This document shows positions 15,047 to 25,144 of a DNA stretch of 64,000 bases, one piece after another. A program made the position numbers and the translations under genes. Origin of the DNA: Eubacteriales bacterium (GTDB lineage: Bacteria; Bacillota; Clostridia; Oscillospirales; Butyricicoccaceae); NCBI GenBank assembly GCA_030539335.1, contig JAUNSG010000010.1, forward strand, positions 1 to 64,000. Direction: 5' to 3'. Position 1 is the stretch's first letter. Every line of letters starts with the position of its first letter. The notes under the pieces are model-generated. The model did not search any database. It saw nothing but the letters and a program-made list of their open reading frames with translations, and was not told where the DNA came from.

Positions 15047-16539
15047 ACGTCATCCCTCCCGTTCTGCTCGTTCAGCATGTGATAAATCGCCTCCATATCC
15101 ATGGCGTTCCGCACACCCTCTGCCAGCCGATCGTATTGCTGGTCTGCATAGTCCCGTCGTGCGATCGGTTTTATCTCCTCCGGCGTGAGGCCCTTTTTCT
15201 CACAGAGAACATGGACCAGGCGTGCGGTCACCTCCCCAGTGTCAAACAGGCCATGCAAATACGTTCCAAACACCGAGCCGCAGACACAGCCATCCGGTGT
15301 GCCATCGGCAAGCAGGGCAAAGGGTTCGCCGTGTACCACCGTCTCACCCATATGGATCTCATATGCATCCAGCTTGGCCCCTGCCCACAGCGCCGCACTT
15401 ACGGTTCCCTGTACACGGGTTCGTGTTTTCTCCTTTGTAAAGGTCGTCCGAACGGGAAGCAGTCCCATTCCCTGTAGTGACAACCGTTCTCCCTCTGTTT
15501 TTTCCGGATTCTCCAGCGTGTCTCCGAGCATCTGGTATCCACCACAGATGCCCAAAACCGGCGTATTGGACGCGGCCAACTTGAATACCGCTGCCTCCAA
15601 CCCATTTTGCCGCATCCAGAGGAGGTCATCCATCGTGCTTTTGGTGCCAGGCAAAATCACCAGATCCGGCTGTCCAAGCTCCTTCGCCGCCGATACGTAG
15701 CGGACGCCGATCATCGGATGCGCCTCCAACGGTCCGAAATCCGTGAAGTTGGAAATGCGTGGAAACCGCACTACAGCGATATCCAATGGTTTCACTGTCT
15801 CGGCACGGGTCAGCCGCGGCGCGAGCGAATCCTCATCGTCGACATCCACCGTCAGATACGGGACAACACCGACAACCGGAACCCCAGTCTTCTCCCGCAG
15901 CATGTCCAATCCCGGCTCAAGGATCGTCGGATCACCGCGGAATTTATTGACCACCAGTCCCTTGACACGCTTGTACTCGTCGGGTTCCAGCAGCGCCGTG
16001 GTGCCGTAGAGCTGCGCAAACACACCGCCCCGGTCAATGTCGCCCACCAGAAGAACCGGTGCATCCACCATCTTTGCGAGACCCATATTGACAATATCCT
16101 CTGTTTTCAGATTGATCTCCGCCGGGCTTCCGGCGCCCTCAATCACGATGATGTCATTTTCCTCCGCCAGAGTGCGATATGCCTCCAAAATGTCCGGAAT
16201 AAGCTGCTTTTTATAGCGAAAATATTCTTTCGCCGGCATCTGGCCTTTGACCTTTCCACAAACGATCACCTGGCTTCCCGTATCGCTGCACGGCTTGAGC
16301 AGAATCGGATTCATCCGCACATCCGGCTCAATTCCGGCAGCCTCTGCCTGCATCACCTGCGCGCGGCCCATCTCCAGCCCATCCCGTGTGATATAGCTGT
16401 TGAGCGCCATATTCTGACTCTTAAACGGTGCGACACGGTAGCCGTCCTGTCGAAAAATCCGGCACAATGCCGCGCAAAGCAGGCTTTTCCCGGCACCGGA
16501 CATCGTCCCCTGCACCATAATACATTTTGCACGATTCAT
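15043..16539 (-). CDS. cbiP: Cobyric acid synthase
   Basis: 498 residues. It amidates adenosylcobyrinic acid a,c-diamide at b, d, e and g using glutamine and ATP. The N-terminal P-loop-like [19 protein letters not shown] belongs to the dethiobiotin-synthetase-like domain. The C-terminal class I glutaminase has the nucleophile in [12 protein letters not shown] and the His in YLHGLFD. I chose the ATG at 16539 ([11 protein letters not shown]), which overlaps the cobD stop by four bases; a longer reading would run into cobD. Confidence 0.95.
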   Translation of the reverse strand: MNRAKCIMVQGTMSGAGKSLLCAALCRIFRQDGYRVAPFKSQNMALNSYITRDGLEMGRAQVMQAEAAGIEPDVRMNPILLKPCSDTGSQVIVCGKVKGQMPAKEYFRYKKQLIPDILEAYRTLAEENDIIVIEGAGSPAEINLKTEDIVNMGLAKMVDAPVLLVGDIDRGGVFAQLYGTTALLEPDEYKRVKGLVVNKFRGDPTILEPGLDMLREKTGVPVVGVVPYLTVDVDDEDSLAPRLTRAETVKPLDIAVVRFPRISNFTDFGPLEAHPMIGVRYVSAAKELGQPDLVILPGTKSTMDDLLWMRQNGLEAAVFKLAASNTPVLGICGGYQMLGDTLENPEKTEGERLSLQGMGLLPVRTTFTKEKTRTRVQGTVSAALWAGAKLDAYEIHMGETVVHGEPFALLADGTPDGCVCGSVFGTYLHGLFDTGEVTARLVHVLCEKKGLTPEEIKPIARRDYADQQYDRLAEGVRNAMDMEAIYHMLNEQNGRDDV

Positions 16540-17585
16540 CCAAGCACCTCCCGTAATGCCGCCAACAGGCGGGTATTTTCTTCTTCTGTCCGGATGGCAA
16601 TCCGATACCACGACGCATCCAATCCATCATAATTGGCACAGCACCGGATCAGGATTCCTCTGTCCTGTAAGGCCTCTGCCAAGCCGGTACGGCCCTGGAA
16701 CAGCAGATAATTTGCCTCACCGGGGAGCACACGCAGACCGAGTGCCCGCAGCGCCTGCAACAGTCGTGGGCGCTGCTTTTGCAGCAGCATCCGCACCCGG
16801 TGCACATATTCTGTTTCCTGCAGTGCTGCTCTGCCGGCATACTGTGCGACTGCGGATACCGCCCAGGGCTGACCGGCATCCTGCATCTGCCGCAACAGTT
16901 CGGTGTCCGAACAGATACAATAGCCGAGCCGCAGTCCTGCCATCGCATACAGCTTGGTAAACGCCCGAAGGATCAACAGATTCGGATGATACGAAAGCGC
17001 CGAAAGCAGGGTGTGCTGTTCCGGTTCCTCCAAAAAATCCAAAAAGCACTCATCCAGCACCAGCAGTGTCTCTGTCTCCCGACAGCGCCGCAGAATGCGG
17101 AGCAGCAGCTCTCTCGGCGTCGTCAACCCGGTCGGATTGTTGGGTTCGCACAGAAACAGTACATCGGTTTCCGGCGTAATGAACCGGAGAACTTCTTCCG
17201 ACAGCCGGAATTCCGTCTTTTCGGACAATGGAACGGTTTCCACCACACAGTCCACGGCCTTCAGAGCCGCTTCGTATTCGGAAAAGGTCGGCACAGGAAG
17301 CAGCGCGCGGCGCGGCTTTTTTGCCAACATCACACGGAACAGCAGATCTGCCGCGCCGTTGCCGCACAGACAGAATTCCGACGGAATCCCCAGCTCCGCC
17401 GTGATTTCCCGTCTCAAGGCACGGCACTGCGGGTCGGGATACCGGTCGGCACTATCCAGCGACTGTATTGCGGCCTCACGTACCGAATCCGGCAGACCCA
17501 ACGGGCTGACATTGGTGGAAAAATCCAACGGCAATCTGCCGTATTTCTCGTGATAGCTGACCCAATCGCCGCCATGTCCTCTCAT
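16536..17585 (-). CDS. cobD: Threonine-phosphate decarboxylase (class I aminotransferase fold)
   Basis: 349 residues. PLP enzyme producing (R)-1-amino-2-propanol phosphate for the nucleotide loop. Features: N-terminal HGGDW...[13 protein letters not shown], substrate motif [18 protein letters not shown] and PLP-binding lysine in [17 protein letters not shown]. It starts at 17585, where ATGA overlaps the cbiB stop. The annotation as CobD rather than histidinol-phosphate aminotransferase is supported by position between cbiB and cbiP. Confidence 0.93.
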   Translation of the reverse strand: MRGHGGDWVSYHEKYGRLPLDFSTNVSPLGLPDSVREAAIQSLDSADRYPDPQCRALRREITAELGIPSEFCLCGNGAADLLFRVMLAKKPRRALLPVPTFSEYEAALKAVDCVVETVPLSEKTEFRLSEEVLRFITPETDVLFLCEPNNPTGLTTPRELLLRILRRCRETETLLVLDECFLDFLEEPEQHTLLSALSYHPNLLILRAFTKLYAMAGLRLGYCICSDTELLRQMQDAGQPWAVSAVAQYAGRAALQETEYVHRVRMLLQKQRPRLLQALRALGLRVLPGEANYLLFQGRTGLAEALQDRGILIRCCANYDGLDASWYRIAIRTEEENTRLLAALREVLG

Positions 17586-18562
17586 AATACTCCCCCCAAA
17601 ACCAGCCGGCAAACTGCGGCACGGACAATCACACAGACCAAAACTGCCAATGTGCTCGCCGCATACAGCATCCGGTTGCTGCGCAGGATGTCCCTCGGCT
17701 CGACCGGACGAATGAGATCGCCAATAGTCGGTTTGTCATACCGTTCTCCGAAATAATAAGCCGGTCCGGCAAGCTGAATCGAAAGCGCACCGGCACAGGC
17801 CGACTCTGTCTGCGCGGAATTCGGGCTGGCATGGTTTCGCGCGTCCCGTCGCCAGATACGCCATGCCCCTTGCAGGGAATATCCGGTCAAACCGGCCGAC
17901 ACGATCCAAAACAACGCCGCCAAACGGGAGGGAAGATAATTCGCCGCGTCATCCAGCTTCGCTGCTGCCCGTCCAAAGTGAAAATAAGTCTCATTTTTAT
18001 AACCAACCATGCTGTCCATGGTGTTGATCGCCTTGTACGTCATCGCGAGCGGCGCCCCCCCAATCGCCATATAGAAAAGAGGCGCCATAACGCCATCCGA
18101 AAAGTTTTCCGCGACCGTCTCCACCGCCGCCTTGGTAACGCCCTCCTCGGTCAGCTCCTGCGTATCACGCCCCACAATCCGCGCAACCGCTTTCCTCGCC
18201 CCTGCAAGGTCCTTATGTTTCAGATGCGCATAGACGTTTTGGCTCTCGGACCGCAGACCGCGCACCGCCAGCGCCTGCCAGCACCAAATGGCCTGTACCG
18301 CAAACCCAACGGCCGGATGAATCCAGAAGGCGAGACAGCTCACCACACCCGTGAGAAGCAGGGTGCCGAGCGGTAAAATCAAGGCCAACATCCGTCCGCC
18401 GATGCGTTCCCCGGATTGCGTTTTGGGAAGGATCGTGCGCAGGAACTGCTCCAAGCGGGAAATGCAGCGCCCCATGACCACGACCGGATGCAAAATCCAT
18501 GCCGGGTCTCCAAATAGCAAATCCAGAACAAAACCACAAAAAATTGCACCAGATACCATCAC
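17582..18562 (-). CDS. cbiB: Adenosylcobinamide-phosphate synthase
   Basis: 326 residues, polytopic membrane protein. It attaches aminopropanol phosphate to adenosylcobyric acid. Family features: FVLDLLFGDPAWILHPVVVMGR at the N-terminus, AVETVAENFSDGVMAPLFY, AYKAINTMDSMVGYKN-like stretch and YFHFGRAAAKLDDAANYLPSRL. It starts with GTG at 18562 or the adjoining ATG at 18559, overlapping the cobC stop. Confidence 0.95.
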   Translation of the reverse strand: MMVSGAIFCGFVLDLLFGDPAWILHPVVVMGRCISRLEQFLRTILPKTQSGERIGGRMLALILPLGTLLLTGVVSCLAFWIHPAVGFAVQAIWCWQALAVRGLRSESQNVYAHLKHKDLAGARKAVARIVGRDTQELTEEGVTKAAVETVAENFSDGVMAPLFYMAIGGAPLAMTYKAINTMDSMVGYKNETYFHFGRAAAKLDDAANYLPSRLAALFWIVSAGLTGYSLQGAWRIWRRDARNHASPNSAQTESACAGALSIQLAGPAYYFGERYDKPTIGDLIRPVEPRDILRSNRMLYAASTLAVLVCVIVRAAVCRLVLGGVL

Positions 18563-19164
18563 ATCTGACCATCCTTCGTGTACTGTACGGTGCGGAGCAA
18601 GCGGAGTTCATGCCGTCCACGCCACGCATCTTCGGTTGTCTCCACCACATAGCCGCCTGCATTCGGACCACACCATTGATAAAACTCCCGCTTTGGCAGT
18701 CCATAACGCTCCATAATCGCCATCTGTGTGCCGCCGTGTGCCAGAAGGACAACAACGTCCGCCTTCTCCCGAAAAGCCCGATCGACAATCTCCTCAAACG
18801 CACCGCAGGTCCGGTCACAGAACTCCCGTTTGTTTTCCCCTCCGGGACAACGGGTGCAGCATCCGCTCTCGACCCACGCACGGTATGCCGGATCGTGCTC
18901 CATTTCGATGTAGTTGCGCCCCTCAAATTCACCAAAGTCCATTTCGCGCAGGTCTTTCACGATGATCTGTTCGGCCTCTGGAAAGACCCGCTCCGCCGTC
19001 TGTTGTGTGCGGCGCAGCGGCGTGACATAGACAACCGCCGGTGAAAAATCGGCCCGGCACAACTGGGCGATTCCCTCCGGGGAGAGTGGAATATCCTGTA
19101 CGCCCTGGTAGCGCTTTTCCGCATTATATCTTGTCAATCCATGGCGCAATAGATAAATCAGCAT
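18559..19164 (-). CDS. cobC: Alpha-ribazole phosphatase-like histidine phosphatase
   Basis: 201 residues with the histidine phosphatase signature LLRHGLTRYN, the second conserved region YVTPLRRTQQTAERVF, DLREMDFGEFEG and the second catalytic His in VVLLAHGGTQ. CobC removes phosphate from alpha-ribazole phosphate or cobalamin phosphate in nucleotide loop assembly. Placement between cbiB and the cobU-like gene supports this role over a general phosphoglycerate-mutase-type activity. Confidence 0.88.
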   Translation of the reverse strand: MLIYLLRHGLTRYNAEKRYQGVQDIPLSPEGIAQLCRADFSPAVVYVTPLRRTQQTAERVFPEAEQIIVKDLREMDFGEFEGRNYIEMEHDPAYRAWVESGCCTRCPGGENKREFCDRTCGAFEEIVDRAFREKADVVVLLAHGGTQMAIMERYGLPKREFYQWCGPNAGGYVVETTEDAWRGRHELRLLRTVQYTKDGQM

Positions 19165-19170
19165 GGATGT

Positions 19171-19500
19171 TCATTCTCCTTTTAACAATAATGGCAATCC
19201 GCAGAAGACGCGGATGACCGTATCAGCCCGCTGTGCAAGCAGACAGGAAAGCCGTCCGGCGGCCTCTCGCGCCCGCCGCGCCTGCGGATCGATGGGGACA
19301 ACGCCGCCGCCGACCTCGGTTGCAATCACAACCTCATGTGCCGACAGCCTGTCCGCCAATGCTTCCAACGCTTCTTCCTGGGCTGCCAGCTCCTGCACAT
19401 CCCATACCGCATGGGACGCAAGCTGGGTATCATCCCAGCCGAAGCGCAGCTTCACATAATCTTTTTTTCCGCTGTAAAGCGGTCCTGTCACGAATAGCAT
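19171..19500 (-). CDS. Short CobU-like protein (cobinamide kinase/guanylyltransferase remnant or domain)
   Basis: 109 residues, about 60 percent of the usual CobU length. The N-terminus MLFVTGPLYSGKKDYVK takes the place of the CobU P-loop but its glycines are altered. The C-terminus keeps the family pattern (ATEVGGGVVPIDPQARRAREAAGRLSCLLAQRADTVIRVFCGLPLLLKG split by a few changes). The middle region with the guanylylated His is missing. It overlaps cobS by 13 bases and is intact and in frame. With the full CobU encoded two genes upstream it may be a regulatory or complementing subunit, or a decaying duplicate. Confidence 0.72.
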   Translation of the reverse strand: MLFVTGPLYSGKKDYVKLRFGWDDTQLASHAVWDVQELAAQEEALEALADRLSAHEVVIATEVGGGVVPIDPQARRAREAAGRLSCLLAQRADTVIRVFCGLPLLLKGE

Positions 19501-20273
19501 AACAACTTCTCCACAAGCGTACAAAATACCAGAACCGCCAGCATCCACAGCTCCGCTTTCTGTAAGAACCATCCCGCCAAATCGCCGGATACGCCGCCAA
19601 ACTCCCGGACAGCGATCACACGATACCGGCAGAACACCAACACCGCCGCCACCAGCATCAGCAAGCCGGTCAAACGTCCAGCGATCAGCAAGAGGACTGC
19701 CGTCACTCCTGCGAGAACAAGCAGCGCAATGCGTACCCTCCGTTTGTCCGCCGCGGAAGCAAACGTGTGTGCCAGTCCCGTGTTTTTGGCCAACGGAAAC
19801 AGGGTCAGCGCAATTCCGGACAAGGTGCGGGACAACACAAACAGGCATCCCAGACAGAGCAGCGACCGCGCAGACGCGACAAACTCCGTACCGAGTGCCA
19901 AATACGCGATGCCGTAGACAAGCAGACGGATCACAGCAAACGCGCCGCAATGAGGGTCCTTCAGAATCTCCTGTTTTTTCTCCGGCGGACCGTAGCTGGA
20001 AAGGGCATCGCTGGTGTCCGCATAGCCGTCCAAATGGATGCCTCCGGTCACCAAAATCGGAATCATGCAATAGCCTGCACCGCGCAGCAGTGCCAAGAAA
20101 CCAAGCTGTGCTGCAATCCAGGCCCAGCCTGCACAGAGCAGACCGATCACAATGCCGATGAGCGGAAACGCACACAAGGCGAACCGCATATTTTTTTCGT
20201 TCCACACCGGCTGTGGCACCGGCAGTGCGGAAAACATGGCGAAGGCTACTGCGATGGTTTCCAACAGGATCAT
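19488..20273 (-). CDS. cobS: Adenosylcobinamide-GDP ribazoletransferase (cobalamin synthase)
   Basis: 261 residues, integral membrane enzyme joining adenosylcobinamide-GDP and alpha-ribazole phosphate. Family features: FSALPVPQP.W.EKNMRFALCAFPLIG near the N-terminus and the acidic metal motif GGIHLDGYADTSDAL. It starts at 20273 with ATGA overlapping the cobU stop. About six to seven hydrophobic segments follow. Confidence 0.95.
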   Translation of the reverse strand: MILLETIAVAFAMFSALPVPQPVWNEKNMRFALCAFPLIGIVIGLLCAGWAWIAAQLGFLALLRGAGYCMIPILVTGGIHLDGYADTSDALSSYGPPEKKQEILKDPHCGAFAVIRLLVYGIAYLALGTEFVASARSLLCLGCLFVLSRTLSGIALTLFPLAKNTGLAHTFASAADKRRVRIALLVLAGVTAVLLLIAGRLTGLLMLVAAVLVFCRYRVIAVREFGGVSGDLAGWFLQKAELWMLAVLVFCTLVEKLLCYS

Positions 20274-20797
20274 ACGGCACCTTCCCTTCCTTTATAATAG
20301 TATGCCTGCCCACAGATGACCTCGCAGACATTGTCTGCACGCCCGGCCAACGCACGATTCACCTTCGCCAGAAGATGCAGATAATGATCGGTATCGCCGG
20401 CGTATTGATTCCCTCCGGTAAACACCTCGTTGGAGACAATCACGAGCGCATCACACTGTCGGCGCAACACATCCACTCCGGTTAAAATCGCATCGTACGC
20501 CGCTTCTCCGGCGCCTTCCGGAGCATACAATTCATTGGCTGCCAGATTGCTCATGCATTCCAGCAGGACATTGCCGCGCTCCGGCAAATGCACAGACAGC
20601 AAATTGGTACTGCATTCGATGGTCTCAAAACGCTTTAATGCACGCATGGCTCGATGCTTTCGAATGCGTGCCAGGGCCTCTTCTCCGAACGGCTGCATGG
20701 TGGCGATATAGTATCGCCTGCCGTCAAGTCGCATCAACAGCGATTCCGCATATTCGCTCTTGCCCGACGCTGCGCCGCCGACGACCAGTGTCATCAT
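20270..20797 (-). CDS. cobU: Adenosylcobinamide kinase / adenosylcobinamide-phosphate guanylyltransferase
   Basis: 175 residues. P-loop GGAASGKSEYAE, IATMQPF, then RIRKHRAMRALKRFETIE containing the His that carries GMP in the family, and VLLECMSNLAANEL and IVSNEVFTGG. The C-terminal part (AGDTDHYLHLLAKVNRALAGRADNVCEVICGQAYYYKG) differs from the usual EVG.G.VP...R.FRD..G pattern, which is instead found in the short CobU-like protein downstream. It starts at 20797 (ATGATG), overlapping the cobT stop. Confidence 0.9.
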   Translation of the reverse strand: MMTLVVGGAASGKSEYAESLLMRLDGRRYYIATMQPFGEEALARIRKHRAMRALKRFETIECSTNLLSVHLPERGNVLLECMSNLAANELYAPEGAGEAAYDAILTGVDVLRRQCDALVIVSNEVFTGGNQYAGDTDHYLHLLAKVNRALAGRADNVCEVICGQAYYYKGREGAV

Positions 20798-21861
20798 GCG
20801 TCCGTCCCCTGCGGTGTATAGGCCTCGATCCCCGCATCGTCGAAGGTATAGCTTTCGGCATAGACAGCGCGCGCCATATCCAAAAGAGGAATTGCGGCAA
20901 CCGCGCCGGTCCCTTCTCCGAGACGCATCTCTGCGGTAATCAACGGGCGCTTGCCAAGTGCATCCAAAATCCAGTGTCCGGCTGGCTCCGCCGAGATGTG
21001 ACTTGCCAGAATAGCCCCCGATGCCGCAGGGCAGAGGCGTACGGCACACAGTGCAGCAACCGCACTGATGACACCATCCATCAAAACCGGGATGCGATAC
21101 CGCGCACCGCCCAAAAAGATTCCGCACATACCGGCAAGATCAAAGCCGCCGACTTTCTGCAGCACATCGATCGGGTCCTCCGCATTCGGCCGATTGACGG
21201 CGATCGCGCGCCGGATTGCTGCAATTTTTCGCTTTAAGCCCTCATCGGACAAGCCGGCGCCGCGCCCCGTCATCTCCTGTGGATCGCGTCCCAGCAGGAC
21301 GGCTGCAACGGCACTGGTCGTCGTTGTATTTCCAATTCCCATCTCGCCGGTGGCGAGAAGCCGAATCCCATGTTCTTTTTGTTCCTTTACCAGCGCAATG
21401 CCGGTCAGAATCGCCTGTTCTGCCTGCTCGCGCGTCATCGCAGGCCCTTGGGAAATATCCGCGGTTCCATTTCCAACGCGGTGGGACAGCACGCCTTCCG
21501 CCGGTGCAAAGTCCTTCATCCCCATATCGACCGGGACAACCCGGCAGTCTGCATACGCCGCCATGCGGCACACAGAAGTACGCCCGGCAGCCAAATTGCG
21601 TGCGACAATTCCAGTTACCGAGCTGTCGGTCTGCGTCACACCCTGTGCCACAACCCCGTTGTCCGCACACAGCACGAGAACTGCCCGCCGATCCAGGGAA
21701 ACCGTCGCTGATCCGGTCAATGCGGCGATATCCATGATGGCGTCTTCCAGCAGACCGAGGCTGCCGAGGGGTTTTCCACAGGCATCCCACCGGCGCTTTG
21801 CCTCCTGACGTACGGATTCTTCCGGTGGAGTGATCTGGCTGAGCAATAATTCAAGTTCCAT
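20794..21861 (-). CDS. cobT: Nicotinate-nucleotide--dimethylbenzimidazole phosphoribosyltransferase
   Basis: 355 residues. It activates the lower-ligand base to alpha-ribazole phosphate. Features: DNGVVAQGVTQTDSSVT, AYADCRVVPVDMGM, ATGEMGIGNTTTTSAV and the catalytic-Glu motif LGEGTGAVAAIPLLD. It starts at 21861 (MELELLLSQITPPE), overlapping the end of cbiA by 11 bases. The presence of cobT indicates a benzimidazole or similar lower ligand can be attached; no bza genes are in the window. Confidence 0.95.
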   Translation of the reverse strand: MELELLLSQITPPEESVRQEAKRRWDACGKPLGSLGLLEDAIMDIAALTGSATVSLDRRAVLVLCADNGVVAQGVTQTDSSVTGIVARNLAAGRTSVCRMAAYADCRVVPVDMGMKDFAPAEGVLSHRVGNGTADISQGPAMTREQAEQAILTGIALVKEQKEHGIRLLATGEMGIGNTTTTSAVAAVLLGRDPQEMTGRGAGLSDEGLKRKIAAIRRAIAVNRPNAEDPIDVLQKVGGFDLAGMCGIFLGGARYRIPVLMDGVISAVAALCAVRLCPAASGAILASHISAEPAGHWILDALGKRPLITAEMRLGEGTGAVAAIPLLDMARAVYAESYTFDDAGIEAYTPQGTDA

Positions 21862-23212
21862 AGTGCATCTCCTTATAATTTCGCGCCGCGGCAGCGAACC
21901 GTCCGGCAAGCTGCGGATTTCCCGCAAAATACAAATGTGGAAATCCGGCGTACATCGTTTCTGTCGTGATGCCGCATTCCCACCGGCGTCCGGAAACCGG
22001 TTTCACCGCTTCCATCGAATCGCCGTTTTCATCCGAATCCCAGTAATGAAATTCATGAACCGGAATGCGTTCGCCGGTGCGAAATAGCAGGCTGTCGCAC
22101 TTTGCCGTCAATTCCGCATAACCGAAACGGACAAGACGGCCCCGGTAAACCCCATGCCCCGGCAATACCCCGGCCATGACATGGGACATATGCTGTTTGT
22201 CCTCCAAGCGCTCTCCGAGGTAGAGAAAACCGCCGCATTCGGCAACCGTTGGCAATCCGCCGCAGACTGCACAGCAAATGCTTTCCCGCATATCCCGGTT
22301 TCGCTCCAGTTGTGGGGCGTACAGCTCCGGATATCCGCCGGGCAGATAGAGCCCATGGACGTCATCGGGGAGTTTTGCATCGTGTAGTGGAGAGAACGGG
22401 ACGATCGCGATCCCCTGCCGCCGAAATTCCTCCAGGGTTTCCGCATAGGTAAAGCAAAACGCCTCGTCCTGGGCGACAGCAAGACGGACATCCGGTTTTG
22501 GAAACGTCTCGATGCCACCCCATGGAGGTGAGTTCTGCTCACACCGCCTCAACAGACGTTCCAGAGAGAGCGTCTGTTCCAGCTGATCCGCAATGCGATG
22601 GATTCGTTGTGTAAGATCGGTAATTTCCCGTGCGGTATACAGGCCCAGATGACGGCTCTCGAACTGTGCCTCCGGCAGGTGCGGCAGATAACCCATCACC
22701 GCAAGACCGGTCTCCCGTTCCAGCATGGGCGCCAAGGTGCGATACAGCATCTCCGAACAATCATTCAAAATCACGCCCACGATATGGCTCGGTGTCCGAA
22801 ATTCGCGCAAGCCCCGTATCTGAGCCGCCAGTGTCAGGCTGGCTCCCTTCGGACGCACGACCAAAACAACCGGAAGTCCCAGCGTGTCCGCGACCTCCCA
22901 CGCACTTGCCTGCGTGGTTGTCCCACCGACACCGTCATACAGCCCCATAACGCCCTCACAGACCGCCGCCGCATGTCCGGCGATTGCACGGCGGTACATC
23001 GCACGCATGGTCTCTTTCCCGGAAAGAAACAAGTCCAAATTATGGCTCTCCACACCGAGTACGGAGCGGTGAAACATCGGATCGATGTAATCCGGCCCGC
23101 ACTTAAAAGCACAGGGATTTTTTCCAAGCCGGTGCAGCAGGGTAAGCAAACCACAGGTTATCGCGGTCTTTCCACTGCCGGAGGCCGGTGCAGCAATCAT
23201 CAACTCAATCAT
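21851..23212 (-). CDS. cbiA: Cobyrinic acid a,c-diamide synthase
   Basis: 453 residues. ATP- and glutamine-dependent amidation of the a and c side chains. P-loop APASGSGKTAITCGLL; the region CEGVMGLYDGVGG and the C-terminal glutaminase with the nucleophile Cys in TVAECGGFLYLGERL, followed by HEFHYWD. It overlaps both neighbours (cbiET by 8 bases, cobT by 11). Confidence 0.95.
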   Translation of the reverse strand: MIELMIAAPASGSGKTAITCGLLTLLHRLGKNPCAFKCGPDYIDPMFHRSVLGVESHNLDLFLSGKETMRAMYRRAIAGHAAAVCEGVMGLYDGVGGTTTQASAWEVADTLGLPVVLVVRPKGASLTLAAQIRGLREFRTPSHIVGVILNDCSEMLYRTLAPMLERETGLAVMGYLPHLPEAQFESRHLGLYTAREITDLTQRIHRIADQLEQTLSLERLLRRCEQNSPPWGGIETFPKPDVRLAVAQDEAFCFTYAETLEEFRRQGIAIVPFSPLHDAKLPDDVHGLYLPGGYPELYAPQLERNRDMRESICCAVCGGLPTVAECGGFLYLGERLEDKQHMSHVMAGVLPGHGVYRGRLVRFGYAELTAKCDSLLFRTGERIPVHEFHYWDSDENGDSMEAVKPVSGRRWECGITTETMYAGFPHLYFAGNPQLAGRFAAAARNYKEMHYGT

Positions 23213-24407
23213 GCGGCACCCCGGTAATCAAAAAGGTCGGATTGTTCGCCATCAAAAGATGGAGCGAACCGGCAGGTCTGCTCCGGCTGGCCGCAATCTG
23301 GACCACCTCCACACAAAATCCACGGTTGGTCAATGCCGATACCGCGACTCCCAGTGTCTCAATCGCAATCGCAGAAATGCAGATCCGTGCCATGGGATTT
23401 TTTCTGCAAATACGGTCCAAAATATCCTCCAATTTCCCGCTGGATCCGCCGACAAAGACGGCATCCGGTGCCGGCAGCTCCTCCAACGCATCCGGCGCCT
23501 CTCCCGGAACAACCGAGAGGTTCCATGTACCAAAGACATCACGGTTCTTCCGGATCAGATCACAGGCTTCGTCTTTGCTCTCAATGGAATAGACATGCCC
23601 GCGCGACGCTGCCAGTGCCAGCTCGACCGATACGCTTCCCGTACCGCCGCCGATATCCCAGACCGTCTCCTCCGGCTGAATCGCCAGCTTTCCCAGCAAG
23701 ACGGCGCGAATCTCCTGCTTGGTCATCGGTACCTTCCCACGAAGGAATTGGTCATCCGCAATGCCCGACGGCAGACGCCGTGTGGACGGTGCAGCCTCAC
23801 AAAGCATCACGGAAAGCGGTGCAAAGGACCGGTTGGCAAATTCCTCTGCGGCGCCGGATACCACGCGCTCGTCGGGATAGGAGAGGTTTTCTCCGACGAC
23901 AACGGAAAGCTTTCCCAACCCGGCCCGCGTCAGCTGTTGGCACAGTTCACGGGGAGATATCGAGCCGCCGGTCAGGAAGAACACCGGATTCCCCTGCATG
24001 ACTTCGATCACCGCGTCGCAAGAGACGCCATGTGCCGACGCCAACCGCCAGTCCTGCCAGGGCTGACCCAGCTTTGCAGAAAAATACTGTACACTGGAAA
24101 TGCCGGGCAGGACACGGGCCGGGATTGCTTCCTCTTGCAGACGGGTCAGCAATCCGCGCGCGCCGGAATAAAACCCGGTATCTCCACTATACAGTACACA
24201 ACAGGACAGCTCCCGATGCGCTTTGATGATCGCACAAATGGTATCGGGACGGTATTCGGCAATGCGCTGTGCCGCACAGTCCTCCGGCAGGGTGCGAAGC
24301 AAGCGGGCCGCACCGATGACCAGCTCCGCCGCGCGCAGTGCGTCACGCGCTTCCACGGTCAGCAAGTCCACATTGCCACATCCCATTCCGATTAAATGTA
24401 CCTGCAT
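23205..24407 (-). CDS. cbiET: Fused cobalt-precorrin-7 C5-methyltransferase / C15-methyltransferase (decarboxylating)
   Basis: 400 residues, a CbiE-CbiT fusion equivalent to CobL. Residues 1 to about 200 are the tetrapyrrole methylase domain (HLIGMGCGNVDLLTVEARDAL...VVGENLSYPDERV). Residues about 215-400 are a Rossmann methyltransferase (TKQEIRAVLLGKL...VWDIGGGTGSVSVELAL). I chose the ATG at 24407 because AGGAGAGACAG precedes it; this overlaps the cbiJ end by 16 bases. Separate CbiE and CbiT proteins are also common, so the fusion is worth noting but not unusual. Confidence 0.94.
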   Translation of the reverse strand: MQVHLIGMGCGNVDLLTVEARDALRAAELVIGAARLLRTLPEDCAAQRIAEYRPDTICAIIKAHRELSCCVLYSGDTGFYSGARGLLTRLQEEAIPARVLPGISSVQYFSAKLGQPWQDWRLASAHGVSCDAVIEVMQGNPVFFLTGGSISPRELCQQLTRAGLGKLSVVVGENLSYPDERVVSGAAEEFANRSFAPLSVMLCEAAPSTRRLPSGIADDQFLRGKVPMTKQEIRAVLLGKLAIQPEETVWDIGGGTGSVSVELALAASRGHVYSIESKDEACDLIRKNRDVFGTWNLSVVPGEAPDALEELPAPDAVFVGGSSGKLEDILDRICRKNPMARICISAIAIETLGVAVSALTNRGFCVEVVQIAASRSRPAGSLHLLMANNPTFLITGVPHD

Positions 24408-25144
24408 TTCTGTCTCTCCTTGCATTCCTGTAAAATCTCCTCCAACGATGCGCCGTCGTGCTCCTCCGGTCGCGCAATCACAATGAGCGTTGCCCCGGTA
24501 CGATGCGCCGCGCACACCTTCTCTTCAAAACCACCGGTCTTCCCGCCGTCCTTAGTCACCAGATAGCGAATCTGATACTGTCGCAGCAGCGCTTCATTCA
24601 GCTCCACGGAAAACGGTCCCTGCATGGCAATGATATTGCGTCGCGGGATCTTCATCTCCTCACAAGCTGTCAGGCCGGCATGCATCGGCAGAATGCGCGG
24701 AAACAGACGTTCCACCGGAATTCCGGCATATGCAGCGATTTCTTTGGCTCCCGTCGTGAGCAGAATGTTTCCCTCCCGCTGTGCCAGATAGTCCGCCGCC
24801 TGCGCCGCACTCTTCACGAGGATCTCTCCCGCCTCCAATTGGCTCTTTGGCCGCAGCAGACGTCGGTACGGCACCGCACTTTCCTCACACGCTATTCGGA
24901 TATTCTCCGTCACCTGTGTCGCATACGGATGGGTCGCATCCACACAGAGATCCGCTCCCGCGATCGTATCGCACATGGCCTGGATGTCCTTCCGGCCACA
25001 TTCCACCGCAATTCCCTCTGCTGTCCCCTGCTCTTCGCGACCATACTCGGTCGCCACACAGACCTTGACCGCAATCCCACATGCGGCGAGCGCATGGGAA
25101 AGCATACGCCCCTCTGTCGTGCCGCTGAATAGAACAACCTTCAT
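24392..25144 (-). CDS. cbiJ: Cobalt-precorrin-6A reductase
   Basis: 250 residues. NAD(P)H-dependent reduction of the macrocycle. Family features: N-terminal VVLFSGTTEGR, DLCVDATHPYATQVTENI, YRRLLRPKSQ, ILLTTGAKEI and VTKDGGKTGGFEEKV. It starts at 25144, where ATGA overlaps the cbiH stop. Confidence 0.94.
   Translation of the reverse strand: MKVVLFSGTTEGRMLSHALAACGIAVKVCVATEYGREEQGTAEGIAVECGRKDIQAMCDTIAGADLCVDATHPYATQVTENIRIACEESAVPYRRLLRPKSQLEAGEILVKSAAQAADYLAQREGNILLTTGAKEIAAYAGIPVERLFPRILPMHAGLTACEEMKIPRRNIIAMQGPFSVELNEALLRQYQIRYLVTKDGGKTGGFEEKVCAAHRTGATLIVIARPEEHDGASLEEILQECKERQKCRYI

Noticed and set aside
19171..19500. Short CobU-like gene as the product of a frameshift in a full cobU
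   Set aside because: It is in frame with its own start, overlaps cobS in the usual operon way and ends cleanly, and a full-length cobU exists upstream.
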